Source: Chitinophagales bacterium (GTDB lineage Bacteria; Bacteroidota; Bacteroidia; Chitinophagales; UBA2359). Taken from it: a stretch of DNA of 9,562 nt. The stretch is from assembly GCA_020629335.1 (NCBI GenBank), contig JAHDDN010000196.1, forward strand, positions 1 to 9,562, read 5' to 3'. Below, one piece after another: positions 1-7,040 of this stretch (its first letter is position 1; each line of letters begins with the position of its first letter). The translations under genes were made by a program, and so were the position numbers. The notes under the pieces were generated by a model that was not told the DNA's origin, did not search any database, and worked only from the letters and a program-made list of their open reading frames with translations.

Positions 1-217
1 ATGGTCTATATATGAGGTTTATCAAAATGAATTATTTTGTTTTTTTAGAAGTCAAGTATTTTTCAACCACCCCTGACCCCTCCTTTTTAAGGAGGAGAGA
101 TATTTCAACATATAAAATAATAAAGGTTATTTTTCTAAATTATTAACATTTGGCAAAATTAATTTAGGTTTCAAGTGCTTGTTATTGTAACAAATATTAA
201 CGGTGTTGTTCTTATTT
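1..217. other. AT-rich intergenic stretch with one short hairpin
   Basis: No credible coding region is visible here. The only structure is a C/G-rich palindrome at 79-95: CCTCCTT, a TTT loop, then AAGGAGG, preceded by CACCCCTGACC. Short palindromes of this kind between genes are common in Bacteroidota. It has no T-tract directly after it on the plus strand, so I do not call it a terminator with confidence. It could belong to a gene lying left of the window. The rest is A/T-rich with no clear promoter. Confidence 0.5.
79..95. repeat. Short palindrome CCTCCTT-TTT-AAGGAGG
   Basis: A perfect 7-bp stem with a 3-nt loop in an otherwise AT-rich gap. It may be the end signal of a transcript entering from the left or a dispersed intergenic palindrome. 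Neither can be decided from one copy. Confidence 0.5.
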
Positions 218-456
218 GGCTTAGGGATGGTAGCGGTATGTGGCGTCCATGGGGCTGCTTACGTAGCTTAGGTGGACGCAGGCTTGCCCCGAAGGGGAAG
301 ACAAGTACGCCTTAGCGGAGTAGCGGGCACATAGCCACATGAGAGTGGACAGCCCGACGGCTGCGCTTCGCTTGCAATGCGTAATGCATAATGATGAATG
401 ATAAATATTTTGGCTCGTGCTGCGCACTTCGCTCTACGAGCGCAGCGGGAAGCCCC
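218..456 (+). repeat. Dispersed GC-rich intergenic repeat, copy A
   Basis: The block 218-356 aligns to the reverse complement of 5498-5628. By hand count about 111 of 125 aligned positions are identical, plus one variable patch of 14 nt here against 6 nt there. It begins GGCTTAGGGATGG and ends AGCCCG. ATGTGGC (238-244) is complementary to GCCACAT (334-340), so the ends of the block can pair across about 90 nt. The variable patch carries a small hairpin, CCCC-GAA-GGGG (287-297). A second shared piece, GGGAAGCCCC (447-456), matches the outer edge of copy B at 5414-5423, so the full unit is probably 218-456. The part between (357-446) differs from copy B. The unit lies downstream of the pump operon and is much more GC-rich than the genes. 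No transposase is present, and a 68-codon minus-strand frame inside it is not a gene. Confidence 0.8.
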
Positions 457-519
457 GAATTAATGATGAACGATGAATTATAAATGATGAATATATTTGC
501 TCATGCTGCGCATTTCGCT
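361..519 (+). repeat. Degenerate local repeats (ATGATGAAT and CTGCGC..TTCGCT units)
   Basis: Two motifs alternate here. CTGCGC-(0 or 2 nt)-TTCGCT occurs at 361-372, 420-433 and 506-519. Each of the last two is preceded by a low-complexity run of ATGATGAA / GATAAAT type (391-410 and 463-497). The arrangement resembles a degenerate duplication of a unit of roughly 90 nt. GCTCGT (413-418) is also complementary to ACGAGC (436-441). It extends from inside copy A almost to the pump terminator. No coding function is suggested. Confidence 0.55.
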
Positions 520-521
520 TT

Positions 522-554
522 AATAAAGAAGGGCTGACACAGTGGCCAGCCCTT
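522..554 (-). terminator. Rho-independent terminator of the efflux operon
   Basis: Read on the minus strand, 14 nt after the permease stop codon there is a perfect 8-bp stem, AAGGGCTG (554-547), a 10-nt loop, then CAGCCCTT (536-529), followed directly by CTTTATT. Stem, position and trailing T-rich run fit an intrinsic terminator for the pump operon. On the plus strand the stem is followed by AAAATTTATTT, so some bidirectional activity is possible. Confidence 0.75.
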
Positions 555-567
555 AAAATTTATTTAG

Positions 568-3500
568 TTACTTAGTATTTAGTCCGACGCCGAAGAGGCG
601 TTTGGATATTCTGTCGATTAGGTAGTACATGACTGGTACGATGACCAGGGTTAAGAAGGTGGCAAAGGCGAGACCGAAGATAACGGTCCAGGCCATTGGC
701 CCCCAGAATACGGCATTGGTTCCACCCCAATATATGTTGGGATCGAAGCGGGTTAAGAGGCCGTAGAAGTCGATATTGAAGCCTACTGAAAGGGGGATTA
801 GTCCTAAGATGGTCGTGATGGCTGTTAGTAGTACGGGACGTAAACGGGTACTGCCGCCTTCTACGATGGCGTCAATGACTTGATCTTTGCTTAGTCTGTT
901 ATCGCCTACCATGGAAAGTTCTTCTTTCTTTCTTTGTCGGACTAGGTTGATGTAATCTATTAGTACGATGGCGTTGTTTACGACGATTCCTGCCAGAGAG
1001 ATGATACCGATGCCTGTCATGATGATGATAAAGTCCATATCAAAGATGACGTAGCCTAAGAATACTCCTATGGTACTGAAGAGTACGGATAGGATGATAA
1101 TGATTGGCATGGCGATAGAGTTAAATTGTGATACGATAATTAGGAATATCACAAATACGGCTATCATGAGTGCTCTTGATAGGAAGGCCATTGATTCTGC
1201 TTGATCTTCTTGTTCTCCTGTGAAGTAGTAGGTGTAACCTTCGGGCATTTCAAAGCCTTCTAATATGTCTTTGTATTGGGCGACTATGTCATTGGCGTTG
1301 AAACCTTCGGTTACATTGGAGTAAATCGTGATGACTCGGTTGAGGTCTTTTCGCTTGACCGAACCATAGGTAGAGGAGAATTCTACATCCGCTACTGCTG
1401 AGACGGGCACTTGTACAACTTTACCATTTGATTGATTTTTGAAGGTGATTTTTTGATTCATCACGGCTCCTAAATCATATCTATTTTCTTCATTGAATCG
1501 GAGCTGAATTGGATATTCGTCTTCTCCGTCTTTGAATTTGGATATTTCCTTACCGAATACGGCTGTTCTGATATCTCCTGCGATACGGCCCATTGATAAT
1601 CCATATCGGCGGGCACGTTCTCTGTCTACATTGACCATGAGTTCAGGCTTGCCTGTTTCCATATCCAGCTTTAAGCCTTCTACGCCTGGTAGGTCTGCGT
1701 CTTCTAAATAGAATTTGATTTTTTGTGTAATGTCTACTAGCTCCTCGAAATCATCACCGCTGATCTCTAAGTTAATTGGTGGACCTGTTGGTGGGCCTGA
1801 GGCTTCTCCTTCTACGGTTAAGCTGGCACCAGGGAATCTTTTGACTTTTTCTCGGATGCTTTCCATGATTTCAGTCGTGGATTGTCCTCTTCTTTGATCA
1901 AACTCAGTGAAGTAGACTGAGATTCTACTTTTGTTAGGAGTAGCGCCTTGGCTTGGGCCTGCTGCTGGATCACTGGTTCCTTCTCCTACTTGTGCGAGTA
2001 CGGATTCTACCATATACTCATAAGGCTTTAGTGTTTGTATCACTTCTGCTTCGATCTCTTCTGCCAGGTCATTGGTTTTGTCAATGCTGGTTCCTACTGG
2101 ATATTCCACGTATACGTTGAAATAGTTTGGATCAGGCGTTGGGAAAAGCATGACTTCTAAGCCTGCACCTGCCAATAGGAATATTGAAAAGATCAGTAGG
2201 CCAACTGTCATTAGGAAGAAAAAGACTGGACGAAAACCTTTTAGCGCAAAGTTCATGAATCGGCGATATAAGCTTTCTAATGCGGGTAATACTTTTGCTC
2301 TAAACCAATCAGAGACAGGAGTTAGTATAAAGGCATTGATGAGCATTATACCTGCGATTACTGCAAATAGACTTCCCCAGAAGGTGAATTTAAGCAGGTA
2401 AAAAATGGCTGCTAAAACACTTAGGCCAATCACCCATGTAAATAAGCTTTTATAATTCGTTTTCTCATCTTCGGCTCCTCTCATGAAGGCAGATGTTAAT
2501 ACTGGATTGATGATGAGGGCTACGAATAAGGAGGATGACAGTACGATTATTAGTGTAATCGGTAGGTACTTCATGAACTCTCCCATGATGTCATTCCAGA
2601 ATAGCAATGGAATGAAGGCAGCTAAAGTAGTTAGGGTAGAAGTAATAATCGGCCATGCCACCTCACCTGCTCCTTCCTTGGCCGCCCGAATGGGGGGATA
2701 GCCTCTTTCTACCATGAGTCGGTAGATATTTTCCACGACTACGATTCCATTATCTACCAGCATTCCTAGGGCTAAGATGAGGGAGAATAGTACCATCATA
2801 TTGAGGGTGGTACCATAAAGTCCTAATATCATAAAGCCCATGAGCATAGATAATGGAATGGCTACTCCTACGAAAAGGGCATTTCTCAAGCCTAGGAAAA
2901 ACAAGAGAACCAAGACAACCAGAATTACCCCAGAGATGATACTATTTTCCAGATTACTCACCATATTACGGGTTTCTTTGGAAGTGTCATTGACTACATC
3001 TACGATGAGCTTCTCTGGGAATTTGCTTTTCTTTGCTTCTGCCACTAAGGCTTTGATTTTATCGGAAGCATTGATTTGGTTTTCTCCAGCTCTTTTGATG
3101 ATATCCAAAGAGACAATTGCTCTTTGATTAGAACGTGCATAACTTTCTCTATCGGCATAATCGAATTTCACCTCTGCTACATCTTGTAGGTAGACGATAC
3201 TTTCTCGCTCATTTTTGACGATGATATTTTCAATTTCTTGCACATTTTGAAACTCACCGACTATCCTAATATTTCGTTTTACACCACCTGAAAGGATATC
3301 ACCACCTGACATCGTAATATTCTCCATACTGATAGCATTTTCGATATCGTATAAGCTGAGTTGCCTTGCTTCTAATTGTTGGACGTCTACGTTTATACTG
3401 ACTTCTTTTTCTTGTACTCCTTTTATATCTACTCTGGTAATTTCTCCGAATTTTTCAATTTCGTCTTGGAGGTATTCAGCATACTCTTTTAGCACATCTA

Positions 3501-4029
3501 CGTCTTCATAACCAGAGACATAAATGTTCATAATAGGAATTTCGCTGAAGTTCAGTTCGAAAACGTTTGGATCAGTCGGAATATCTTTAGGCAGATCTGG
3601 CTTAGCCTTATCTACTGCATCTTTTACTTCTTGTAAGGCTTCATCTACATCTACTGTTAAGTCAAATTCTACGATGACTGTACTAAAATCCTGGATAGAA
3701 GTAGAGCTCACATTATTGATACCCGAAATAGAGTTGATTTGTTTCTCTATTGGACGGGTAATTAAGTTTTCCATGTCCAGCGGTGCATTACCTGGGTAAG
3801 CAGTTCCGACATAGATTGTTGGCAATTTGATCTCTGGAAAATTCTCTCTTGGCATAGAGGTATAAGCTCCAATACCAACTAGGATAATCAGGAATACAAT
3901 AACAAATACACTGGTCCTATTATCTATTGCCATAGAGCTTAATAAAAACTCTCTGATGATACCCCCTTTTTTTTCTGGGGTTTTATTTACTTGCTCTTCT
4001 ACCTTATCTATATTATTAGACTCGCTCAT
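568..4029 (-). CDS. RND-family efflux permease, inner-membrane subunit (HAE1-like)
   Basis: This is the inner-membrane pump of a tripartite efflux system. By family knowledge it exports substrates in exchange for ions. The 1153-aa protein has the RND layout: one membrane helix (about 41-58), a periplasmic porter domain starting PRENFPEIKLP, a helix block (about 362-512), a second periplasmic domain (about 625-945) and a final helix block (951-1137). The TM4 motif is GMLVDNGIVVVEN, with D426 at the position of AcrB Asp407 but N427 where AcrB has Asp408. In TM10, VVNNAIVLID places N1018 at the AcrB Lys940 position. R1062 and T1069 (RLRPVLLT) match AcrB Arg971 and Thr978. Two extra hydrophobic stretches lie at about 529-547 and 549-571. 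It is the last gene of the operon, 182 bp after the adaptor. ATG at 4029 is the natural start, with an A/T-rich leader and no Shine-Dalgarno sequence. The absence of a CzcA-type metal motif favours organic substrates, but the substrate is unknown. Confidence 0.95.
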   Translation of the reverse strand: MSESNNIDKVEEQVNKTPEKKGGIIREFLLSSMAIDNRTSVFVIVFLIILVGIGAYTSMPRENFPEIKLPTIYVGTAYPGNAPLDMENLITRPIEKQINSISGINNVSSTSIQDFSTVIVEFDLTVDVDEALQEVKDAVDKAKPDLPKDIPTDPNVFELNFSEIPIMNIYVSGYEDVDVLKEYAEYLQDEIEKFGEITRVDIKGVQEKEVSINVDVQQLEARQLSLYDIENAISMENITMSGGDILSGGVKRNIRIVGEFQNVQEIENIIVKNERESIVYLQDVAEVKFDYADRESYARSNQRAIVSLDIIKRAGENQINASDKIKALVAEAKKSKFPEKLIVDVVNDTSKETRNMVSNLENSIISGVILVVLVLLFFLGLRNALFVGVAIPLSMLMGFMILGLYGTTLNMMVLFSLILALGMLVDNGIVVVENIYRLMVERGYPPIRAAKEGAGEVAWPIITSTLTTLAAFIPLLFWNDIMGEFMKYLPITLIIVLSSSLFVALIINPVLTSAFMRGAEDEKTNYKSLFTWVIGLSVLAAIFYLLKFTFWGSLFAVIAGIMLINAFILTPVSDWFRAKVLPALESLYRRFMNFALKGFRPVFFFLMTVGLLIFSIFLLAGAGLEVMLFPTPDPNYFNVYVEYPVGTSIDKTNDLAEEIEAEVIQTLKPYEYMVESVLAQVGEGTSDPAAGPSQGATPNKSRISVYFTEFDQRRGQSTTEIMESIREKVKRFPGASLTVEGEASGPPTGPPINLEISGDDFEELVDITQKIKFYLEDADLPGVEGLKLDMETGKPELMVNVDRERARRYGLSMGRIAGDIRTAVFGKEISKFKDGEDEYPIQLRFNEENRYDLGAVMNQKITFKNQSNGKVVQVPVSAVADVEFSSTYGSVKRKDLNRVITIYSNVTEGFNANDIVAQYKDILEGFEMPEGYTYYFTGEQEDQAESMAFLSRALMIAVFVIFLIIVSQFNSIAMPIIIILSVLFSTIGVFLGYVIFDMDFIIIMTGIGIISLAGIVVNNAIVLIDYINLVRQRKKEELSMVGDNRLSKDQVIDAIVEGGSTRLRPVLLTAITTILGLIPLSVGFNIDFYGLLTRFDPNIYWGGTNAVFWGPMAWTVIFGLAFATFLTLVIVPVMYYLIDRISKRLFGVGLNTK

Positions 4030-4060
4030 ACTTATACTTATTTAGGATTTATGGTTAAAG

Positions 4061-4200
4061 TTATAAGTCTCTGACAGTTAAGTTGCAGTATTTTTGCGAT
4101 TATACAAGGCATTTTTGAGGCACATAGCAGCGCTACGGAACGAAAAAATAACGAAGTAAAATCGTAAAAAGACAAAACTTGGGCTGTCAAAGATTTATAA
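4061..4200. repeat. MITE-like palindromic element between adaptor and permease genes
   Basis: The arms 4061-4105 and 4156-4200 are imperfect inverted repeats of 45 nt, about 36 of 45 identical by hand alignment with small gaps. Both arms begin TTATAA(G/A)TCT and share TGACAG, AAGTT, TTTTT.CGAT and TAC. A 50-nt centre (4106-4155) separates them and contains its own small hairpin, TAGC-AGC-GCTA. TTATAA, itself a palindrome, sits at both outer ends and could be a target-site duplication. No coding capacity is present. The element fills most of the 182-bp gap between adaptor and permease, so it would be transcribed as a long hairpin in the pump mRNA. It may be a non-autonomous mobile element or a folded intergenic repeat. 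One copy cannot decide. Confidence 0.75.
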
Positions 4201-4211
4201 TTTAAACCATT

Positions 4212-5378
4212 TTATAGTACCTTAATTACTTGGCCTTCTTTGACCATTTTATAGCCTTCAACGATTAATTGTTCGCCTCCGTTTAGACCTTCTTTTACGA
4301 CAGATTGCCCGTTAGCATTATCGCCTAATTCGATATAGACTTTTTTGGAAATATTATCTTCTCCTTTTTTATCTGCTACGAATACATAATCACCTTCAAT
4401 ATCTTGTTGGACTAAATTAGTAGGAATGACGATGCTATTTTCTTCGGCTGACTCGCTCAACTTCACAGTAACCATCAAGTTAGGCTTCAGTTTTCTATCC
4501 TTATTATTCGCTGCCATTTCAATTTTGAAGGTACGATTGATAGAGTTGATCGTTGGACTGATGCTCGTAATCTTGGCTGGTCGTTGTTCACCTAATGATG
4601 GAATATCAATTAATACTTGGTCTCCTTTCTTAACCACATTCAAATAATTTTCAGAAACGTCTGCTACGATTTGCACATTGGTTACGTCTATAATTTTGGC
4701 TATCGGCATACCTGGTGCTGCTAATTCTCCTTGCTTAGAAATCACCATATCGACTACTCCATTCGCTGGAGAATAGACGGTGTATTTTCCTTTTTGAGAT
4801 TGGAGTGTAGCTATTTTTTTCTCTAAAGATTCTACATTATTTTTAGCTTGAACAAATTCTATTTCAGAGCCAATTTTTTGATTCCAAAGTTTTTCTCTTC
4901 TCTGAAATACATCTTTAGCTAAGTTCAATTGCAATTCTAATTCTTGCACATTTTTATCCAGAATCTCTGTATCTAAACTGGCAATCACTTGGCCTCTTCT
5001 CACCATATCTCCCTCTTTAATATTCAAACGTCTAATCGTTCCGCCCATCTCTGCGCTGATATTAAAATCTCCTTTGGACTCTACGACTCCCTGCACATTC
5101 ACAAACTTTTCAAAGTTCTGCTTTTTGACAGGCATGATCGTAACGACGCTCATATTTTGTCGAGTACTTGATCCCTCATAAGCTGGATCTAAGTTTTTAA
5201 TCTCGTTTTCCAATTTAATAATATCAGCTTTTAACTGGCCTAATGCTTTTTTCTTTTCTAAAAGCACCGTCTTTTTTCCTTCCAAGCTTTCCGTCTCCTG
5301 CCCTTTCTGACCGCATCCGATTAATAAAATAATCGACAGGCATAAAATGCCGAAGCTTAGTGATTTAATATTTATCAT
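4212..5378 (-). CDS. RND efflux periplasmic adaptor (membrane fusion protein), lipoprotein
   Basis: This is the periplasmic adaptor that should join the permease to the outer-membrane channel. Counting from ATG at 5378, the 388-aa product starts MINIKSLSFG and has a lipoprotein signal ending LLIGC, with C22 the predicted lipid-modified cysteine. It should therefore be membrane-anchored. A charged helical segment (about 30-64, rich in K, E and L) follows. Next come the first lipoyl half (GGTIRRLNIKEGDMVRRGQV, about 112-131), a coiled-coil hairpin (about 140-196), the second lipoyl half (YSPANGVVDMVISKQGELAAPG), then beta-barrel and membrane-proximal domains. The frame is open upstream to a TTG at 5396, adding MLKHIE. 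I prefer the ATG because its signal peptide is more regular. Length and order fit the HlyD/AcrA-type adaptor family. It lies between the channel and permease genes, with a repeat element in the gap on each side. Confidence 0.92.
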   Translation of the reverse strand: MINIKSLSFGILCLSIILLIGCGQKGQETESLEGKKTVLLEKKKALGQLKADIIKLENEIKNLDPAYEGSSTRQNMSVVTIMPVKKQNFEKFVNVQGVVESKGDFNISAEMGGTIRRLNIKEGDMVRRGQVIASLDTEILDKNVQELELQLNLAKDVFQRREKLWNQKIGSEIEFVQAKNNVESLEKKIATLQSQKGKYTVYSPANGVVDMVISKQGELAAPGMPIAKIIDVTNVQIVADVSENYLNVVKKGDQVLIDIPSLGEQRPAKITSISPTINSINRTFKIEMAANNKDRKLKPNLMVTVKLSESAEENSIVIPTNLVQQDIEGDYVFVADKKGEDNISKKVYIELGDNANGQSVVKEGLNGGEQLIVEGYKMVKEGQVIKVL

Positions 5379-5413
5379 TTCTATATGTTTTAACAATCTT
5401 TTTTTATTTTTTT

Positions 5414-5628
5414 GGGGCTTCCCCGATTCTTTTTTGGCCAGCGGGCAGACACATAGGTCCGCCCCTACAAACGGTGCTGGCCAAAAAAGAATCGGGGCGG
5501 GCTATCCGCTCTTATGTGGCTATGTGTCTGCTACTGCGCTAAGGCATCCTTGTCTCTAACGAGCCTGCGGCTACCTAAGCTCCGTAAGCAGCCCCATTGA
5601 CGCCACATACCGCTTCTATCCCTAAGCC
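5414..5628 (-). repeat. Dispersed GC-rich intergenic repeat, copy B, with hairpin
   Basis: On the minus strand the block 5628-5498 matches 218-356 at about 111 of 125 aligned positions, and the outer GGGAAGCCCC (5423-5414) matches 447-456. GCCACATA (5602-5609) and TATGTGGC (5513-5520) are complementary and could close the block as a stem. The remaining part (5424-5497) is unlike copy A and is dominated by a large perfect inverted repeat, listed separately. The copy occupies most of the gap between the channel and adaptor genes and is transcribed in the same direction as the pump. It has no credible reading frame. Confidence 0.8.
5421..5497. repeat. Perfect 22-bp inverted repeat
   Basis: The left arm 5421-5442 and right arm 5476-5497 are exact reverse complements over 22 bp, with a 33-nt loop. 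The stem core is GATTCTTTTTTGGCC paired to GGCCAAAAAAGAATC. On the mRNA strand the hairpin is followed by AAGCCCC and an A-rich run, not a T-tract, so it does not look like a simple terminator. It could stabilise or punctuate the message between channel and adaptor, or it may be the foldable core of a mobile repeat. Confidence 0.85.
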
Positions 5629-5633
5629 GAATT

Positions 5634-5682
5634 CTTTTAACGTTTTAACAGAACAATTCCAATCAATTCCAACGTTTAAAAG
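5634..5682. repeat. Imperfect inverted repeat just after the channel gene
   Basis: CTTTTAACGTT (5634-5644) pairs with AACGTTTAAAAG (5671-5682) with one bulged base. The loop between contains a tandem CAATTCCAA-T-CAATTCCAA pair. It lies within 60 bp of the channel stop codon. Read as RNA it could form an AT-rich hairpin protecting the 3' end of the channel message. The evidence is only the symmetry. Confidence 0.4.
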
Positions 5683-5687
5683 TTAAA

Positions 5688-7040
5688 CTAGTAGTTTCCA
5701 AGCGCTTTATCTAAGTCGCTTTTGGCTACTATTAAATTATAAACTGCTTGCACATACAAGCCTTGCGTTTCGTATAATTGAGATTCGGAGCTAGTTACCT
5801 CTAAGCTTGATCCGAGTCCTTCTTTATATTTGATCAATGCCACATTATAAATTTTCTCAGCCAAAGCAAGACTTTGTTTTTGGCTATCTACTTGAGTGAT
5901 AGCATTAGAGTAATTTGTTTTGGCTTGTTGAGTTTCTAAGGCAAAAGAACGCTTCATCAACTCTCTTCCATTATTTAATTTTAGTGTGTTCACTTCTTTT
6001 TGCATGATTTGATATTTCTTTCTCATGCCATCAAAAATTGGAACGTTTAATTGTAATCCTACTACAGCTGTTGGGTACCATTTTTCTGTAAATACTCTAA
6101 AGTCATCTCTTTGGAAGGCGTATTGCAAGGAGCCAAAAGCAGCTAAAGAGGGTAAATATTCCGAACGAATTCTTTTGATATCTAAATCATTTAATTCGTT
6201 TTGAACACCCATTATTTGTAACTCCACTCTCTCTTTTGATTTCAAGCTGGCCAAGTCAACTTTAGCTTCTTCTATTAATGATTCTATAGAATCCCTTAGG
6301 GCTATTTCTTCATTCATATCGTAGCCCATTTGATATTTGAGTAGCCACTCTGCCATTTCTGTTTGACGTACTGCATTTTGGAGTTGTGTTCGTAGGTTAG
6401 TCAGTGATAAACTAAGTCTATCCACCTCTATTTCTTCTACAAAACCATTTTCAAACAGTTGAACTGTTTCGAATCTTATCTTCGATAAATTTTCAATATT
6501 TTTTTCTAATAAGCGCTCGCTTTGCTCACTGATCAAAATAGTAAAATAGGCTTTTGTCACTGCATCTAATATATCCTTCTCACTTTTAACTGCTTCCAAC
6601 TCGGCTAATTTAATATAGGTTTTAGCCGCTTCTAAAGCTACCAAATAAGAACCATTAAAAATTAATTGAGAGGCTTCGATACCTGCGGTCATATTATTTT
6701 TGGTACCAAAAGTTAGTTCTATATATTCAGGGACTTGTTCTGGAGGAAGGCTTGGGTCGGCGAAAGTTTCTCCTGGCACAAGCGAAACGGGCAACTTTAG
6801 AAAATACTGATAATTCACATTAGCATTTACCTGCGGTAAACCTGTTGCTCTAATTTCCTTAATTTGATATTGAGCACTTTCTAAATCCATGCGCTTATCT
6901 TCTCCTGTCGGATTGTTTTTGAGTGCATAGTCTTGCGCTTCTTTTAAGCTAAAGCTATTAGCTCCTCCACTCGTTTGTGCCCATAAAGGCATGCCTAATG
7001 CGAGTAATATGATCACTATGATGATATAGTGTTTATGCAT
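5688..7040 (-). CDS. TolC-family outer-membrane efflux channel
   Basis: This is the outer-membrane exit duct of the tripartite pump. The 450-aa product starts with a hydrophobic signal peptide (about 1-21, ending PLWAQ). It shows the two-fold repeat of the TolC/OEP family: an alpha-helical hairpin rich in A, E and Q, a strand region (about 110-130, AGIEASQLIFNG), a second long helical pair (about 140-280), then SEYLPSLAAFGSLQY and the family-typical LNVPIFDG (about 330-338). A last helix pair ends in SDLDKALGNY. Full family length is present with no frameshift. ATG at 7040 overlaps the end of the TetR gene by 8 bp (ATGCATAA shared), so translation of the two is probably coupled. About 310 bp, mostly repeat copy B, separate it from the adaptor. 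The family call is firm; the substrate is unknown. Confidence 0.93.
   Translation of the reverse strand: MHKHYIIIVIILLALGMPLWAQTSGGANSFSLKEAQDYALKNNPTGEDKRMDLESAQYQIKEIRATGLPQVNANVNYQYFLKLPVSLVPGETFADPSLPPEQVPEYIELTFGTKNNMTAGIEASQLIFNGSYLVALEAAKTYIKLAELEAVKSEKDILDAVTKAYFTILISEQSERLLEKNIENLSKIRFETVQLFENGFVEEIEVDRLSLSLTNLRTQLQNAVRQTEMAEWLLKYQMGYDMNEEIALRDSIESLIEEAKVDLASLKSKERVELQIMGVQNELNDLDIKRIRSEYLPSLAAFGSLQYAFQRDDFRVFTEKWYPTAVVGLQLNVPIFDGMRKKYQIMQKEVNTLKLNNGRELMKRSFALETQQAKTNYSNAITQVDSQKQSLALAEKIYNVALIKYKEGLGSSLEVTSSESQLYETQGLYVQAVYNLIVAKSDLDKALGNY

Noticed and set aside
221..427. 68-codon minus-strand reading frame
   Set aside because: It lies wholly in repeat copy A, has no recognisable domain or leader, and its composition is that of the repeat.
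373..497. CRISPR-like array
   Set aside because: The repeated units are degenerate, unevenly spaced and low-complexity, with no constant repeat or spacer pattern and no cas gene nearby.
1715..3799. Several plus-strand frames of 60-95 codons opposite the permease
   Set aside because: They are antisense shadows of a clearly conserved RND permease and contain no domain or start signal of their own.
5379..5396. TTG start adding six residues to the adaptor
   Set aside because: The in-frame ATG at 5378 gives a more regular lipoprotein signal peptide, so the longer form is less likely though not excluded.
4426..5559. Plus-strand frames opposite the adaptor and across repeat copy B
   Set aside because: They are antisense to a well-supported adaptor gene or run into a non-coding repeat; no protein features are visible.
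218..5628. Copies A and B as ends of a composite transposon
   Set aside because: They are inverted relative to each other and flank pump genes, but neither encodes a transposase and a third copy lies elsewhere, so a dispersed repeat fits better.
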